A stretch of DNA of 64,000 nucleotides from JANMZO01 sp963763135 (GTDB lineage: Bacteria; Actinomycetota; Acidimicrobiia; Acidimicrobiales; JANYDT01): positions 558,001 to 622,000 of the forward strand of contig CAVXNJ010000004.1 of assembly GCA_963763135.1 (NCBI GenBank), written 5' to 3'. The translations under genes and the position numbers were made by a program. Below, in pieces: positions 54,565 through 63,421 of the stretch (the first letter of the stretch is position 1; each line of letters opens with the position of its first letter). Below the pieces are notes generated by a model, which searched no databases, was not told the DNA's origin, and worked only from the letters and a program-made list of their open reading frames with translations.

Positions 54565-55728
54565 TCAGTTACGCCTGAGTCGGTGGGTGAGCTTTTCGAG
54601 CCGCTCCTTCCATGATTTCTTCCGCGGGATTTCCGTACGGCGTCCGGTTCGCAGTTCCAGATACAGGCGCTTGGTGGCACCGACGAGCGGTGTCGCCACC
54701 AGCGTCCCGGGCAAGCCCGCAACGGCTCCGCCGACAAACGCGGCGATCATTGTCGTGGCCGGAGTGAGGTCAACCGACTCACCGACGATCGCGGGCGAGA
54801 TCACGTGGTTTTCGAGATTCATGTAGATCACGAACAACCCGGCTGCGATCAGCGCGGTACCGGGGCCTTTCGTCAGCGCAAGCACGATGAAGAAACTCCC
54901 ACCCAGGAATCCGCCCACTTGCGGAACCAGGTCGGTGAAGGCGGCCCAGAGCGCAGCGAGCGGGGCCAGGGGAATACTCAGGATCAGACCGACGATCAGG
55001 ACAAACAGGCCCATCAACGTCGCAACCGTTAGCGATCCGCCGAAATACTGGCCGAGCGTGAGCGACACGACGCGGCCCACACGGTCGACCCGTTCGAGGA
55101 GGTCCGGCCGTCGCTGAAACGGGGACCGGATAAGCGACAGGAGTCGGGGGCCATCGAGGAGCGCGCCGACCACGAGACACGCCACGACAATGATGGAGAA
55201 CGTGTCACTCAGTACCCGGGTCGCGGCGACCTGTACTGTCTCAGCGTTGAACCGGTCGGGGAGTTTCCCAACCCATTCCTCGACGTTCTTGCGCAGTTCC
55301 AGTCGCTGAAGCTGCGGGCCGATGACGGGAAATTCCTCAAACTGTTTCACGGTGACGGGAAGTTGCTTGCCGAACTGGGAAGCCTGGCGGGTCGCCGGCG
55401 GCCCGACAAACACGACAAGCGCTATGAGAAGCGCTCCGAATCCCGTCGCCACGATCGCGACACCTTTCGCTCGGTTGACGTGAAAACGTTCGGCTGCCCC
55501 AACTACGAGCGGATCGAGCGCCAACGCCAGGATCACCCCCATTGCGACCTGGGTGAGCGCGTGCCCGGCCACTCGGAACGTGGCAAGACCGGCGAACGCG
55601 ACGAGCACCGCCACCGTCAACCACAAGAGCGAGCGGAGTTCCACCGGTGAAGACTGATGCGCTGACGGACCTGAAACAACGGGGGTGGGCGTCGCCCGGT
55701 CGTCGCGCTGACGCCTCGTTGTTGACAT
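54565..55728 (-). CDS. AI-2E-family (PerM-like) membrane protein
   Basis: A 387-residue integral membrane protein with about 8 helices in the order known for AI-2E/PerM proteins. Conserved elements include ALDPLVVGAAE, the long periplasmic/cytoplasmic helical segment (~110-180), IPLAPLAALWAAFTDLVPQVGGFLGG and YMNLENHVISPAIVGESVDLTP. Family members export or permeate small molecules, and several are Na+/H+ antiporters. Basic N- and C-terminal tails are present. It is divergent from a second family member 17 bp away. Confidence 0.9.
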   Translation of the reverse strand: MSTTRRQRDDRATPTPVVSGPSAHQSSPVELRSLLWLTVAVLVAFAGLATFRVAGHALTQVAMGVILALALDPLVVGAAERFHVNRAKGVAIVATGFGALLIALVVFVGPPATRQASQFGKQLPVTVKQFEEFPVIGPQLQRLELRKNVEEWVGKLPDRFNAETVQVAATRVLSDTFSIIVVACLVVGALLDGPRLLSLIRSPFQRRPDLLERVDRVGRVVSLTLGQYFGGSLTVATLMGLFVLIVGLILSIPLAPLAALWAAFTDLVPQVGGFLGGSFFIVLALTKGPGTALIAAGLFVIYMNLENHVISPAIVGESVDLTPATTMIAAFVGGAVAGLPGTLVATPLVGATKRLYLELRTGRRTEIPRKKSWKERLEKLTHRLRRN

Positions 55729-55745
55729 GACGATAGGTTAGGCAT

Positions 55746-56843
55746 GTGGACGAGACTGTGCCCGCCGAGCCCGTGGTCAAGTCAGATGCACCGTCTGACG
55801 CGCCCCGTCGTGGCGGGGCGGTGCGTGTCACGCCGGCGCTGGCGTTCGCGACGGTCGGCGCGGTACTTGCCGCATACGTGCTGCAACGGGTGTTCGTACT
55901 TGCGCAGCGAACCGTGGGATGGGTGATCGCGTGCAGCGTTGTGGCCCTCGTACTCGACCCGGTCGTCCAATGGCTTTCGCGTCGCCTGCCCCGGGTGGTG
56001 GCCGTCCTGCTTTCGATTGTCGCGTTGGTCGTGGTGGCGGTAGCGGTGGTGGCCAGATTGGTAAGTGAACTTACTTCATCGGCGAAGGCGTTGGCCCAAG
56101 CGGCGCCGGTCGCCGCCGCTCGACTCGAACAGCGGTCGTCGATTGCCCGGGACCTGCGCGTCACCGCCACGATTAGGTCGTTCACCAAGGAGCTGACCCG
56201 CGACATAAATCAGGAGGCGCTCTCACGGGTGAGGGCGGCCCCGACGTATCTCGTGACGGGGATACTGATGCTGTTTATTCTCGCTCACGGGCGCCGGTAC
56301 GTGAATGGGGCGCTCGCGCAGATAGCTGATTCGAACGCTCGGGCGAGGTGGCGCGGGATTGTTCGCGTGGGACTCATACGCGGTCGGACCCGACTCCTGC
56401 TCAGCGTTCTGCAGGTCGTCGTCGTCACCCTGGTCGGTCTGGTGGTTTTTGAAGTGAGCCACCTTCGGGCGAGTTTCATCCTGGCCTTCCTCATCGGGCT
56501 GGCCAGCCTGATGCCGTTTGTGGGCATGGTGCTGGCCGGAATCCCGGCGGGGATCATGGCCTACGGGTTGCACGGCGTTTCCGCAGTTGTCGCTGTTGCG
56601 GCTTTTGTGGTCGCCATGCAGATCGTTGATCTGGTGTGGTGGCGGCCGCGCTGCAACCGCAAGACGTTGGAGATCGGTCTGTTTCTGCCACTGGTCGCGA
56701 CGCTGGTCGGCTATCGCCTCTACAACGTCGGCGGCGCGGTGTACGGCTACGCCTTAGTCGTTCTCGGGCTGGCGCTCCTTGCTGCCGCCAACCTCGACGG
56801 TGACGGCGACCACGCAACATGGGCCGGCGACGTCGAGGAGTGA
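55746..56843 (+). CDS. AI-2E-family-like membrane protein (second paralogue)
   Basis: The GTG start at 55746 yields 365 residues with the same helix order. It has VALVLDPVVQWLSRRLP, IVALVVVAVAVVARLV, a long helical segment (~120-180), then LASLMPFVGMVLAGIPAGIMAY and VALVVLGLALLAAANL-like end helices. It is more divergent than its neighbour in the C-terminal motif (WWRPRCNRKTLEIG in place of NHVISP). The two genes share a 17-bp divergent spacer, so their promoters must lie within or upstream of each other's coding regions. Confidence 0.85.
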   Translation: MDETVPAEPVVKSDAPSDAPRRGGAVRVTPALAFATVGAVLAAYVLQRVFVLAQRTVGWVIACSVVALVLDPVVQWLSRRLPRVVAVLLSIVALVVVAVAVVARLVSELTSSAKALAQAAPVAAARLEQRSSIARDLRVTATIRSFTKELTRDINQEALSRVRAAPTYLVTGILMLFILAHGRRYVNGALAQIADSNARARWRGIVRVGLIRGRTRLLLSVLQVVVVTLVGLVVFEVSHLRASFILAFLIGLASLMPFVGMVLAGIPAGIMAYGLHGVSAVVAVAAFVVAMQIVDLVWWRPRCNRKTLEIGLFLPLVATLVGYRLYNVGGAVYGYALVVLGLALLAAANLDGDGDHATWAGDVEE

Positions 56844-56862
56844 CTGCGGGGCGAGACCCGGG

Positions 56863-57735
56863 TCAGTCAATGAGGGCGTCGGCCCGGACACGTTCCTGCT
56901 CCGCCCGGACATGTTCGGGGAGGGCTCGACCGAACAGTTGCACCGTACGTTCGAGTCGACCGATGACCCCGGGCTCCTGCGTGTAGGCGAAGATCGCGGC
57001 ATGCCGCGGACACGATCCGGCGGGCACGCGCGTGACACGGTGCAACGAATGACGACCGCGAAAAATCTGCATGTCTCCGGCTCGGAGGCTGAGGGACCGT
57101 ACGCCTTCAGTGGAACCTTCGAGGACCCGCTGAATTGCGTCGAAGTTCTCGTCGTCGACCGTGCGGATCATCGGTGCATATTCGAAGAGGCCACCTTCGT
57201 CGGCTTCATCGACGAGCACCGTAACAGCGAACTCGTTGGTGTCGAAGTGCCAGGTGAACTGCTGTCCCGGATCCAGGATGTTTGCGGTCAACCCGGCGAG
57301 AGGATCGGCGTAGCAATGCAGTTCCGGCTCTTCGAGACAATCGGCGACGAAGCGGCTGAGATCGGGTGAATGAAACAGGAGGCTTATCGCGTCGGTGGGT
57401 TCCCACGAGTCGCCGGGAATGAAACCACTTGATCGTTCGAGGAACGTGTTGACCGGGTGGCGATCCGGAAAATCGGGATTTCGCGACACGTGGAAGTAGG
57501 GGTTGATGCTCTGGTTCGAGAAATGGGTCGTCGCCTTGCGGGCGATGATTTCCGCACTCAGTTGACGCACGGCCTCCGGGCGCACCAGATCGGTAATGAC
57601 CGCGCAACCATCGGCGCGCATACTTTCGCGGGCCGAGGCCACTATGGATTCGTATCGCTTCGAGTTGGGCTGGAGCAGGGGATAGCGGTCCAGGTCAACA
57701 AGATCGGAAAGCTCGTACACGTCTACATCTCCCAT
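56863..57735 (-). CDS. 2-oxoglutarate/Fe(II)-dependent oxygenase (ArpA/HalD-like)
   Basis: A 290-residue oxygenase. The iron triad is His-x-Asp in WHFDTNEF and the distal His in IFRGRHSLHRVTRV, where the following Arg would bind 2-oxoglutarate. The fold resembles ArpA/HalD-type amino-acid hydroxylases and halogenases; Asp in HxD means hydroxylase rather than halogenase. It overlaps the upstream 3-hydroxyisobutyrate-dehydrogenase-like gene by 13 bp, so the two enzymes likely act in sequence on one substrate, which is inference. Confidence 0.85.
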   Translation of the reverse strand: MGDVDVYELSDLVDLDRYPLLQPNSKRYESIVASARESMRADGCAVITDLVRPEAVRQLSAEIIARKATTHFSNQSINPYFHVSRNPDFPDRHPVNTFLERSSGFIPGDSWEPTDAISLLFHSPDLSRFVADCLEEPELHCYADPLAGLTANILDPGQQFTWHFDTNEFAVTVLVDEADEGGLFEYAPMIRTVDDENFDAIQRVLEGSTEGVRSLSLRAGDMQIFRGRHSLHRVTRVPAGSCPRHAAIFAYTQEPGVIGRLERTVQLFGRALPEHVRAEQERVRADALID

Positions 57736-58656
57736 GGCGGGGTCCAGTCGCCATCGAGGCGCATGGACAGGTTGGCGTCATCTTCAATCCGCTTCGCAAC
57801 ATGCAACTCGGCCGCGTCGGGACCGTAACGTTCGGCGGCCACCGCAAATGCGGCGGTCGCCGCGACGGTCATCGGAAGCTCGGTTCGAACGTTTTGCGAG
57901 AGTTCGCCGATAAGGCCGAGATCCTTCAAACAAAGGTCGAGCGAGAACGACGGGTCGTAGTGACCGGCGAAGATGGAAGGTGCGTCGTGCCGGACCACGA
58001 AGCTGTCACCGACGCTCTCTTTGATCGCAGTCCACAGCGTTCCGAGTTCGACGCCGTTGGCAATACCGACGGCAAAGCCTTCGCCGAGAGCGGCGGCGGC
58101 GATGAACCACAACTGGTTCGTAACGAGTTTCACGACGTTGCCGGTTCCGAGCGGACCGCAGTGAATCACGAGACCGAGGTGCGAAAGGATCGGCGTGGCT
58201 CGGGCCACCGGACCGACAGCGCCACCGAGAAAAAGCGAGAGACGACCGTTGCGGGCGCCGTCGACGGCCCCGGTGACCGGTGAGTCGACCACGTCAACGC
58301 CTGCCGGGGCGGCCGCGGCGAGATCAACGATCAGGTCCTTCCGGTTGGTGGTGAGGTCAATCCATAGCGAACCGGATCGAAGCGCTTCGAGTGCTCTCCC
58401 CGGATTTCGCATGACCGCTTCTACGTGGTCGGGTCGAGGGAGCGAGGTCACGAGGACATCGGCCTCAGCCGCGCAGGCCGAGGCCGACCCGGCCGCTGTT
58501 GCGCCATGCCGAACGGCATTATCAAGCCGCTTGCGCGTTCAGATCGAACGCGACAACGCGGTAGCCGGCGGCAAGGAGTCGCTTGCACATGGGACCGCCC
58601 ATATTGCCGAGTCCGATGAACCCGATAGTGTCGAGGTGCGTCGCGCTAGCCGTCAT
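57723..58656 (-). pseudogene. 3-Hydroxyisobutyrate-dehydrogenase-like NAD-binding protein, one frameshift
   Basis: The frame from ATG 58656 gives the Rossmann N-terminus IGFIGLGNMGGPMCKRLLAAG. A one-base excess near 58526-58532 interrupts it. The next frame continues LDNAVRHGATAAG, ADVLVTSLPRPDHVEAVM, the substrate motif DSPVTGAVDGARNGRLSLFLGG and the catalytic Lys in GNVVKLVTNQL. Joined, it is about 310 residues, the normal family length. It oxidises beta-hydroxy acids. As read, the dinucleotide domain is separated from the catalytic domain. Confidence 0.85.
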
Positions 58657-58887
58657 CGGGGCGCAGAAGTATTCGTGTGAGGCACCGCGCTGGTTCGAAG
58701 TTGCCCAGAGATCATGGGGAGAGCCTGTACCGGACCCGGGGGTCTGTCAATCGGCGTGGCCGTTCCAACGAGGCGCCCGGGCCACGGAGCGTGAGTATCC
58801 GGTAAACGGTCAGGGGTGACCCAAGTGGGCCGATGGTGTTCAAAGAGCGTTCACATTTTCGAAAGAGTCAGAAAGTAGGGTCGTGGG

Positions 58888-60372
58888 ATGAATACGCACC
58901 TCGGGGCCATGCAGCACTCGGACCCTAACGACGTCGCCCCGTCGTTGATGTCGCCGCTTCAGTCGCACGTAATCGTGCTTTTCGGAGCAGCCGGTGACCT
59001 GTCGCGACGCAAGCTTCTCCCCGGGTTGATGCATCTGTGGCAGGCCGGATTGCTGCCCGAGTGCCGGATTGTCGCCACCTCACTTGAAGACTTCGACGAT
59101 GAAGGATTTCGCAGCTTTGCCCGGGCCGCATGCGACGAGTTCTCGGCTCACACGTTCACCGACGAGCACTGGGCGGCGTTTTCCCGCAAGATCACGTACG
59201 TCATGGAAAGCGCCGGGGTCGATGGCCTGGCGAAGCAGGTCAACGCCGCTGAGGCCGAACTGGGCGGTGAGCCCCGCCGGCTCCATTATCTGTCGGTACC
59301 GCCGAAGGCAGCCAGGGTGGTGATCAAGACCCTCGGTGAAGCCGGTCTCGTGGAGCGGTCGCGGATCATCATGGAGAAGCCGTTCGGAATGGACCTCGCC
59401 TCGTCGCGCACACTGAACGCGCTGCTTCACACGACGTTCAGCGAAGACCAGATCTTTCGCATCGACCACTTCCTCGGCAAAGAAGCGGCGCAGAACATTC
59501 TCGCGTTCCGATTCGCGAACGGCCTGTTCGAGCCGATCTGGAACCGTAACCACATAGATCATGTCCAGATCGACGTTCCGGAAACGCTTTCTCTCGACAA
59601 GCGCGTCGGCTTCTACGAGTCAACCGGCGCCTACCGAGACATGGTGGTGACCCACCTCTTTCAAGTTCTCGCCTTCATGGCGATGGAGCCGCCCACGGCG
59701 CTTGAACCACGGGCCATCAGCGAGGAGAAGAACAAGGTCTTCCGCTCCATGGTGCATATCAAGCCCACCGACGTTGTCCGCGGCCAGTACATCGGATACC
59801 GCGACGAGCCCGGTGTCGCGTCGGATTCCGAGACCGAGACCTTCATTGCGCTGCGGTGCGAGATCGACAACTGGCGTTGGGCCGGGGTGCCTTTTTTCCT
59901 CCGGACCGGCAAACGGATGGCGGAAGGGGCCCGCATCATTTCCATCGCGTTCCGCGAGCCACCGAAGAGCATGTTTCCCGCCGGTTCGGGTGTCGGGGCC
60001 CAAGGGCCTGACCACCTGACGTTCGACCTGGCCGACGCGTCGAAGCTGTCGCTTTCCTTCTACGGGAAACGGCCGGGGGCCGGCATGAAGCTCGACAAGT
60101 TGAGCCTGCAGTTCGCACTGCACGAGACGGGCCGACAGGCCGACGTGCTCGAGGCCTATGAGCGTCTGATCCACGACGCGATGAGCGGCGACCACACGCT
60201 GTTCACGTCCGCGGAAGGTATAGAGCGGGTGTGGGAGTTGTCGTCGGAACTGTTGGCCTCGCCGCCGCCGGTGCGTCCGTATCCGGTCGGTTCCTGGGGT
60301 CCGAACGCAATGCACCAACTGGTGGCGCCGCACGCCTGGCGTCTTCCCTTCGAACGGGCCTGGCGCAGCTGA
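58888..60372 (+). CDS. zwf: Glucose-6-phosphate 1-dehydrogenase
   Basis: A 494-residue enzyme for the first step of the oxidative pentose-phosphate pathway. The NADP motif is GAAGDLSRRKLLPGL. The active-site block is RIDHFLGKEAAQNI with the catalytic His. EKPFG, FRTGKRM-like FLRTGKRMAEG and VPETL are conserved. No gnd, tal or other pathway gene is adjacent, which is unusual for actinobacteria, where zwf often sits with opcA. The start at ATG 58888 precedes a short extra N-terminus before the domain; the later ATG codons are alternatives. Confidence 0.96.
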   Translation: MNTHLGAMQHSDPNDVAPSLMSPLQSHVIVLFGAAGDLSRRKLLPGLMHLWQAGLLPECRIVATSLEDFDDEGFRSFARAACDEFSAHTFTDEHWAAFSRKITYVMESAGVDGLAKQVNAAEAELGGEPRRLHYLSVPPKAARVVIKTLGEAGLVERSRIIMEKPFGMDLASSRTLNALLHTTFSEDQIFRIDHFLGKEAAQNILAFRFANGLFEPIWNRNHIDHVQIDVPETLSLDKRVGFYESTGAYRDMVVTHLFQVLAFMAMEPPTALEPRAISEEKNKVFRSMVHIKPTDVVRGQYIGYRDEPGVASDSETETFIALRCEIDNWRWAGVPFFLRTGKRMAEGARIISIAFREPPKSMFPAGSGVGAQGPDHLTFDLADASKLSLSFYGKRPGAGMKLDKLSLQFALHETGRQADVLEAYERLIHDAMSGDHTLFTSAEGIERVWELSSELLASPPPVRPYPVGSWGPNAMHQLVAPHAWRLPFERAWRS

Positions 60373-60408
60373 CACCCGGGCGCTCGGCTCAGCGGCCCCG
60401 GCGCCCCA

Positions 60409-61620
60409 CTAGGCGAGGAGGCGTTCTGCCGTGCCCAGGAGTTGGTCGGTGCGCTCGGTCCAGTCGCGTCCGAGGCCGTTGAGTGGGCGGTCGAGGCTGG
60501 TGAGGAGAGCCGCAGCGAGGAACCAGTTCATCGATTCGACGCCCGATCCGTAGCCTTCAATGAGGGATTCGACAACCGTTTGCAGCGAATCGAGATCGTC
60601 GGATCGGCCCGATACGGTGCTCGTTGCGAAGGTTGCAAGGTCATATGCGCGCGGAGCAAAACACAGCAGGTCGGCGCCCGGAACGTGAAGCGCCTCGCCG
60701 TGCACATAGATGTTCTCGAACGTGAGGGTGCCGTGCGACGCGACGACCGGAAGCCCTTCGGGTGCGGTCGCGCTAAGTGCGCTTAGCACTTGCTGGAGGC
60801 GATCGGTGAGGTCGGGTCGACAGAATTCGACCAACTCGGTCGTCGTCGTTGCCGCGGCGATGATCAAGTCGTTGTCGAGTGTCACGAGACAGCCTTTGGG
60901 GTCGAATGTCGTGACGTCGGCTCCGTGCAACTGGGCGATGAATGCACCGACCACTCCCGCCGAGGCGGGCGCCTTCTCGGGCTGCAGCGGCTTGCCCGGT
61001 CGCAGTTCCTGGGCCACGAGACCACGTTCTTCGTTCTTTGTGGTGAGTCGGGCGACGGGAAGATGTCCATCGATGAGACGCAGGGCGTTAACCGATCGGG
61101 TGGCATCCTCGGGGTCGTGGTACACGCGAACGACGGCGTTCGGATACCGCACAACCGAGTACCGACCCGGTACCCATTCGATGCACGATGTCGGCCCGGC
61201 CGAATCCAGCCCGACCAGATCGGCGATCTCGACATCGGACTCCGAGAGCAGCGGAAGACCGAAGTCGACCGGGTACCAGCTCACGTGCGCGGCGAGATCA
61301 CCGAGACGGGCGACGGGAAGCCGAGCGACGCGGCGGTCCTTCGCCAACGCGGTCAGACGTTCGATTTCCTTCTGTTCGGGCACGGGAAAACCGATCTGCG
61401 CGCAGAGATCGTGGCGCAAGGTGCCGACCTCGGCTGTGTAGCGCACCCGAAGCGAAACGTTTGGCACGTAATCGAATGAACGAATCCGCAGGCGCGCCAA
61501 ACGACCGTGAACGCCGAAACCTTCTTGAACCCGATGGCGCATGCGCTCCGGATCCAACAGCACTTCAACCCCTTTTAAAGCGTCATCGAAGGGGAAAATG
61601 GGTGCAGTGGAAGATGGCAT
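60409..61620 (-). CDS. Aminoglycoside-phosphotransferase-like protein, probable degenerate kinase
   Basis: About 403 residues from ATG 61620. The C-terminal half has the APH/choline-kinase fold. The catalytic loop, normally HGDxxxxN, reads HGTLTFEN, so the catalytic Asp is replaced by Thr. The metal-binding block, normally DFD/DWE, is ADLLCFAPRAYDLATF. It resembles maltokinase/APH proteins in length. Without the catalytic Asp it may be a pseudokinase or an unusual phosphotransferase. Upstream lies the MITE copy at 61637. Confidence 0.7.
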   Translation of the reverse strand: MPSSTAPIFPFDDALKGVEVLLDPERMRHRVQEGFGVHGRLARLRIRSFDYVPNVSLRVRYTAEVGTLRHDLCAQIGFPVPEQKEIERLTALAKDRRVARLPVARLGDLAAHVSWYPVDFGLPLLSESDVEIADLVGLDSAGPTSCIEWVPGRYSVVRYPNAVVRVYHDPEDATRSVNALRLIDGHLPVARLTTKNEERGLVAQELRPGKPLQPEKAPASAGVVGAFIAQLHGADVTTFDPKGCLVTLDNDLIIAAATTTTELVEFCRPDLTDRLQQVLSALSATAPEGLPVVASHGTLTFENIYVHGEALHVPGADLLCFAPRAYDLATFATSTVSGRSDDLDSLQTVVESLIEGYGSGVESMNWFLAAALLTSLDRPLNGLGRDWTERTDQLLGTAERLLA

Positions 61621-61636
61621 CGCACCAGACAGGCTA

Positions 61637-61796
61637 GTGTCCCGTAGCCCGGGTCGGTCGCGAAAGTGGCGAGCCACGGTTTGGGAGTCGCAACGACGCA
61701 GAAGGCAGCGCCTGCTTTACCCAACCGCAACGCCGAGGAGGAAGCGACTGCCGAAGCTGGCCGATAGGTTCGCAGCGAACTTGGGTTACGGGACAC
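61637..61796. mobile_element. MITE-like element, second complete copy
   Basis: The 160-bp element is bounded by GTGTCCCGTAGCCC (61637-61650) and GGGTTACGGGACAC (61783-61796), a 14-bp inverted repeat with one mismatch. It shares TCGGTCGCG, GGCGAGCCA, GGTTTGG and CCGAAGCTGGCCGATA with the element at 18215. Its centre (GCAGAAGGCAGCGCCTGC region) matches the partial element at 46742. It lies between divergence-free genes in the spacer upstream of the APH-like gene and has no coding capacity. Confidence 0.78.
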
Positions 61797-61851
61797 GAGG
61801 GCCTTTCTGGGTACCCGGCGTTTGCGATCCGTAAACGTGAATGAAACGTAC

Positions 61852-63237
61852 TCAGCGGAACGCGTCAAGCCCGGTCGATTGGAGGGCCAGTTTCTTGGCG
61901 CCATCCAGGTCGTAGTGCTTGCGGGTGACGATTCGTTGGGCGTACAAGCCGCCACCAGCCTGGATGTTCGTGACCTGGCTCCATCCGCCATACGAGTCCG
62001 CGGTGAGATCGCGGATGGCGTGGAACAGGCGGGTCCGGTACTCACCGTCGACTCCCGGCCCGGTTGACATGTACTTCCGCACGAGGTCACCCGTGTCCGG
62101 ACTTTCCATGTCGGCGACGCTTGGTGCCGTCACCACTGCGCCACCGGAGATGTCGTGCAGGTGACGCACCATCAACGAATAGTTCGAGGCGCCGATGTAC
62201 TTCCCGGCGTTGGTATAGAGCTCGTCGGGAAACGCGGCGCCGAACACGCCGGTCTTGGCGTTGCTGACCGCGGCTTCCAGACACGCCCGCACGACGGTGG
62301 CGTGAATGATCATCTCCGAGATCTTCTCCTTGATGTGGGCTTCGCGGCTCAGGCCGTTTGCTTCGGCTACCAGTTGGGCCAGGCCGACCAGCACGTCGGC
62401 GCCCTCGGCGAGACCCGAAAGACCACCGAGACGCTCCCACAACCCGAGGGAGTGGGCGAACGTCGCCGCGTGCGCGATCTGGCCATCGAGGAATACGCGC
62501 TCGGTCGGTACGAATACGTCTTCGAAGATCACGAACCCCTCGGGACAGTGGCTCTTCCACGACACCGGGAAGTCGCGCACGTCATGGTGACGGGGAGCGT
62601 ACGTCGTGTTGAGGATCTTCACGCCGGGAGCGTTCACCGGAACCATGCACGCGATGGCGTACTGCTCCTCGCCGGACTTCATCGCTTTGGTCGGGATGGT
62701 CAGAAGCTCATGACCGAGCGATGCGCCGGTGATGTGGAGCTTCGCTCCCCGAATCACCACGCCGTCGCGTTGCCGGTCAACTACGTGCACATACGAATCG
62801 GGGTCGTGCTGCTTGCCGGGCGGCAGGGACCGGTCGCCCTTGGCATCGGTGATGCACTGGGTGATGCGTATGTCGCGCTTCGAGGCGTCTTCAATGAAGG
62901 CGTGCATGCGCTCCACCTCGTCGGGCGTGCTCTCTGCCATCTGCCCGGCCGCGGTCGCGAGCGTCATGATGGAGGTGTACGTCACGTGGGCCAACATTCC
63001 GGCGTGGTGAACAAGTTCATTTTTCGCCCGCAACTGCTCGATCGACGTTGGTACCCCCATAAGAGGTGACGACGTGCCGTCGACGGATTGTTCGTTCAGA
63101 TAGTCGTAACCGAGAGCGACCCGATCGACGGCGGAGCCGAGGATGGGGTGACCCGGAAGATCGTCGACGCGCTGACCTTCGAAGAAGGTGGCTCGCCCAT
63201 CTGCGAGGGAATCCTTGTATTGCGCACCGGTAAGCAT
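61852..63237 (-). CDS. HpaB-family flavin-dependent monooxygenase-like protein
   Basis: A 461-residue member of the 4-hydroxyphenylacetate 3-hydroxylase / 4-hydroxybutyryl-CoA dehydratase superfamily. MLTGAQYKDSL...GDGRATFFEG-like start, GAKLHITGASLGHELL, FEDVFVPTERVFLDGQ, EKISEMIIHATVVRACLEAAV and YMSTGPGVDGEYRTRLFHAIRDL are present. The Cys/His ligands of the [4Fe-4S] dehydratase branch (AbfD) are missing, since the ERVFM-Cys and HRxxxxGC motifs are replaced by ERVFLDG and LWERLGGL. It is therefore likely a reduced-flavin-dependent hydroxylase. No flavin reductase gene is adjacent. Confidence 0.82.
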   Translation of the reverse strand: MLTGAQYKDSLADGRATFFEGQRVDDLPGHPILGSAVDRVALGYDYLNEQSVDGTSSPLMGVPTSIEQLRAKNELVHHAGMLAHVTYTSIMTLATAAGQMAESTPDEVERMHAFIEDASKRDIRITQCITDAKGDRSLPPGKQHDPDSYVHVVDRQRDGVVIRGAKLHITGASLGHELLTIPTKAMKSGEEQYAIACMVPVNAPGVKILNTTYAPRHHDVRDFPVSWKSHCPEGFVIFEDVFVPTERVFLDGQIAHAATFAHSLGLWERLGGLSGLAEGADVLVGLAQLVAEANGLSREAHIKEKISEMIIHATVVRACLEAAVSNAKTGVFGAAFPDELYTNAGKYIGASNYSLMVRHLHDISGGAVVTAPSVADMESPDTGDLVRKYMSTGPGVDGEYRTRLFHAIRDLTADSYGGWSQVTNIQAGGGLYAQRIVTRKHYDLDGAKKLALQSTGLDAFR

Positions 63238-63421
63238 CGAACTACCTCCGAAGGAAAGGCGACTTGTGGTGTGTGTCGTCGGGTTGTGAGTACGGGCATC
63301 TTTTCAGCTCAGTGGCCCCGGAACCAAGCCGGGTCCGGTGATCGCGTCACCGCATAACAAAGCAGCGAGCGGTAGCCTCAACATTGACGTTGTCCCCGAC
63401 CCGAAAGCGACGGAAACGCCC

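Noticed and set aside
59620..60375. Minus-strand ORF opposite zwf
   Set aside because: zwf is intact with all its motifs; the antisense frame has no family pattern.
61852..63237. 4-Hydroxybutyryl-CoA dehydratase (AbfD) as the product name
   Set aside because: The [4Fe-4S] ligand motifs of AbfD are absent from the sequence.
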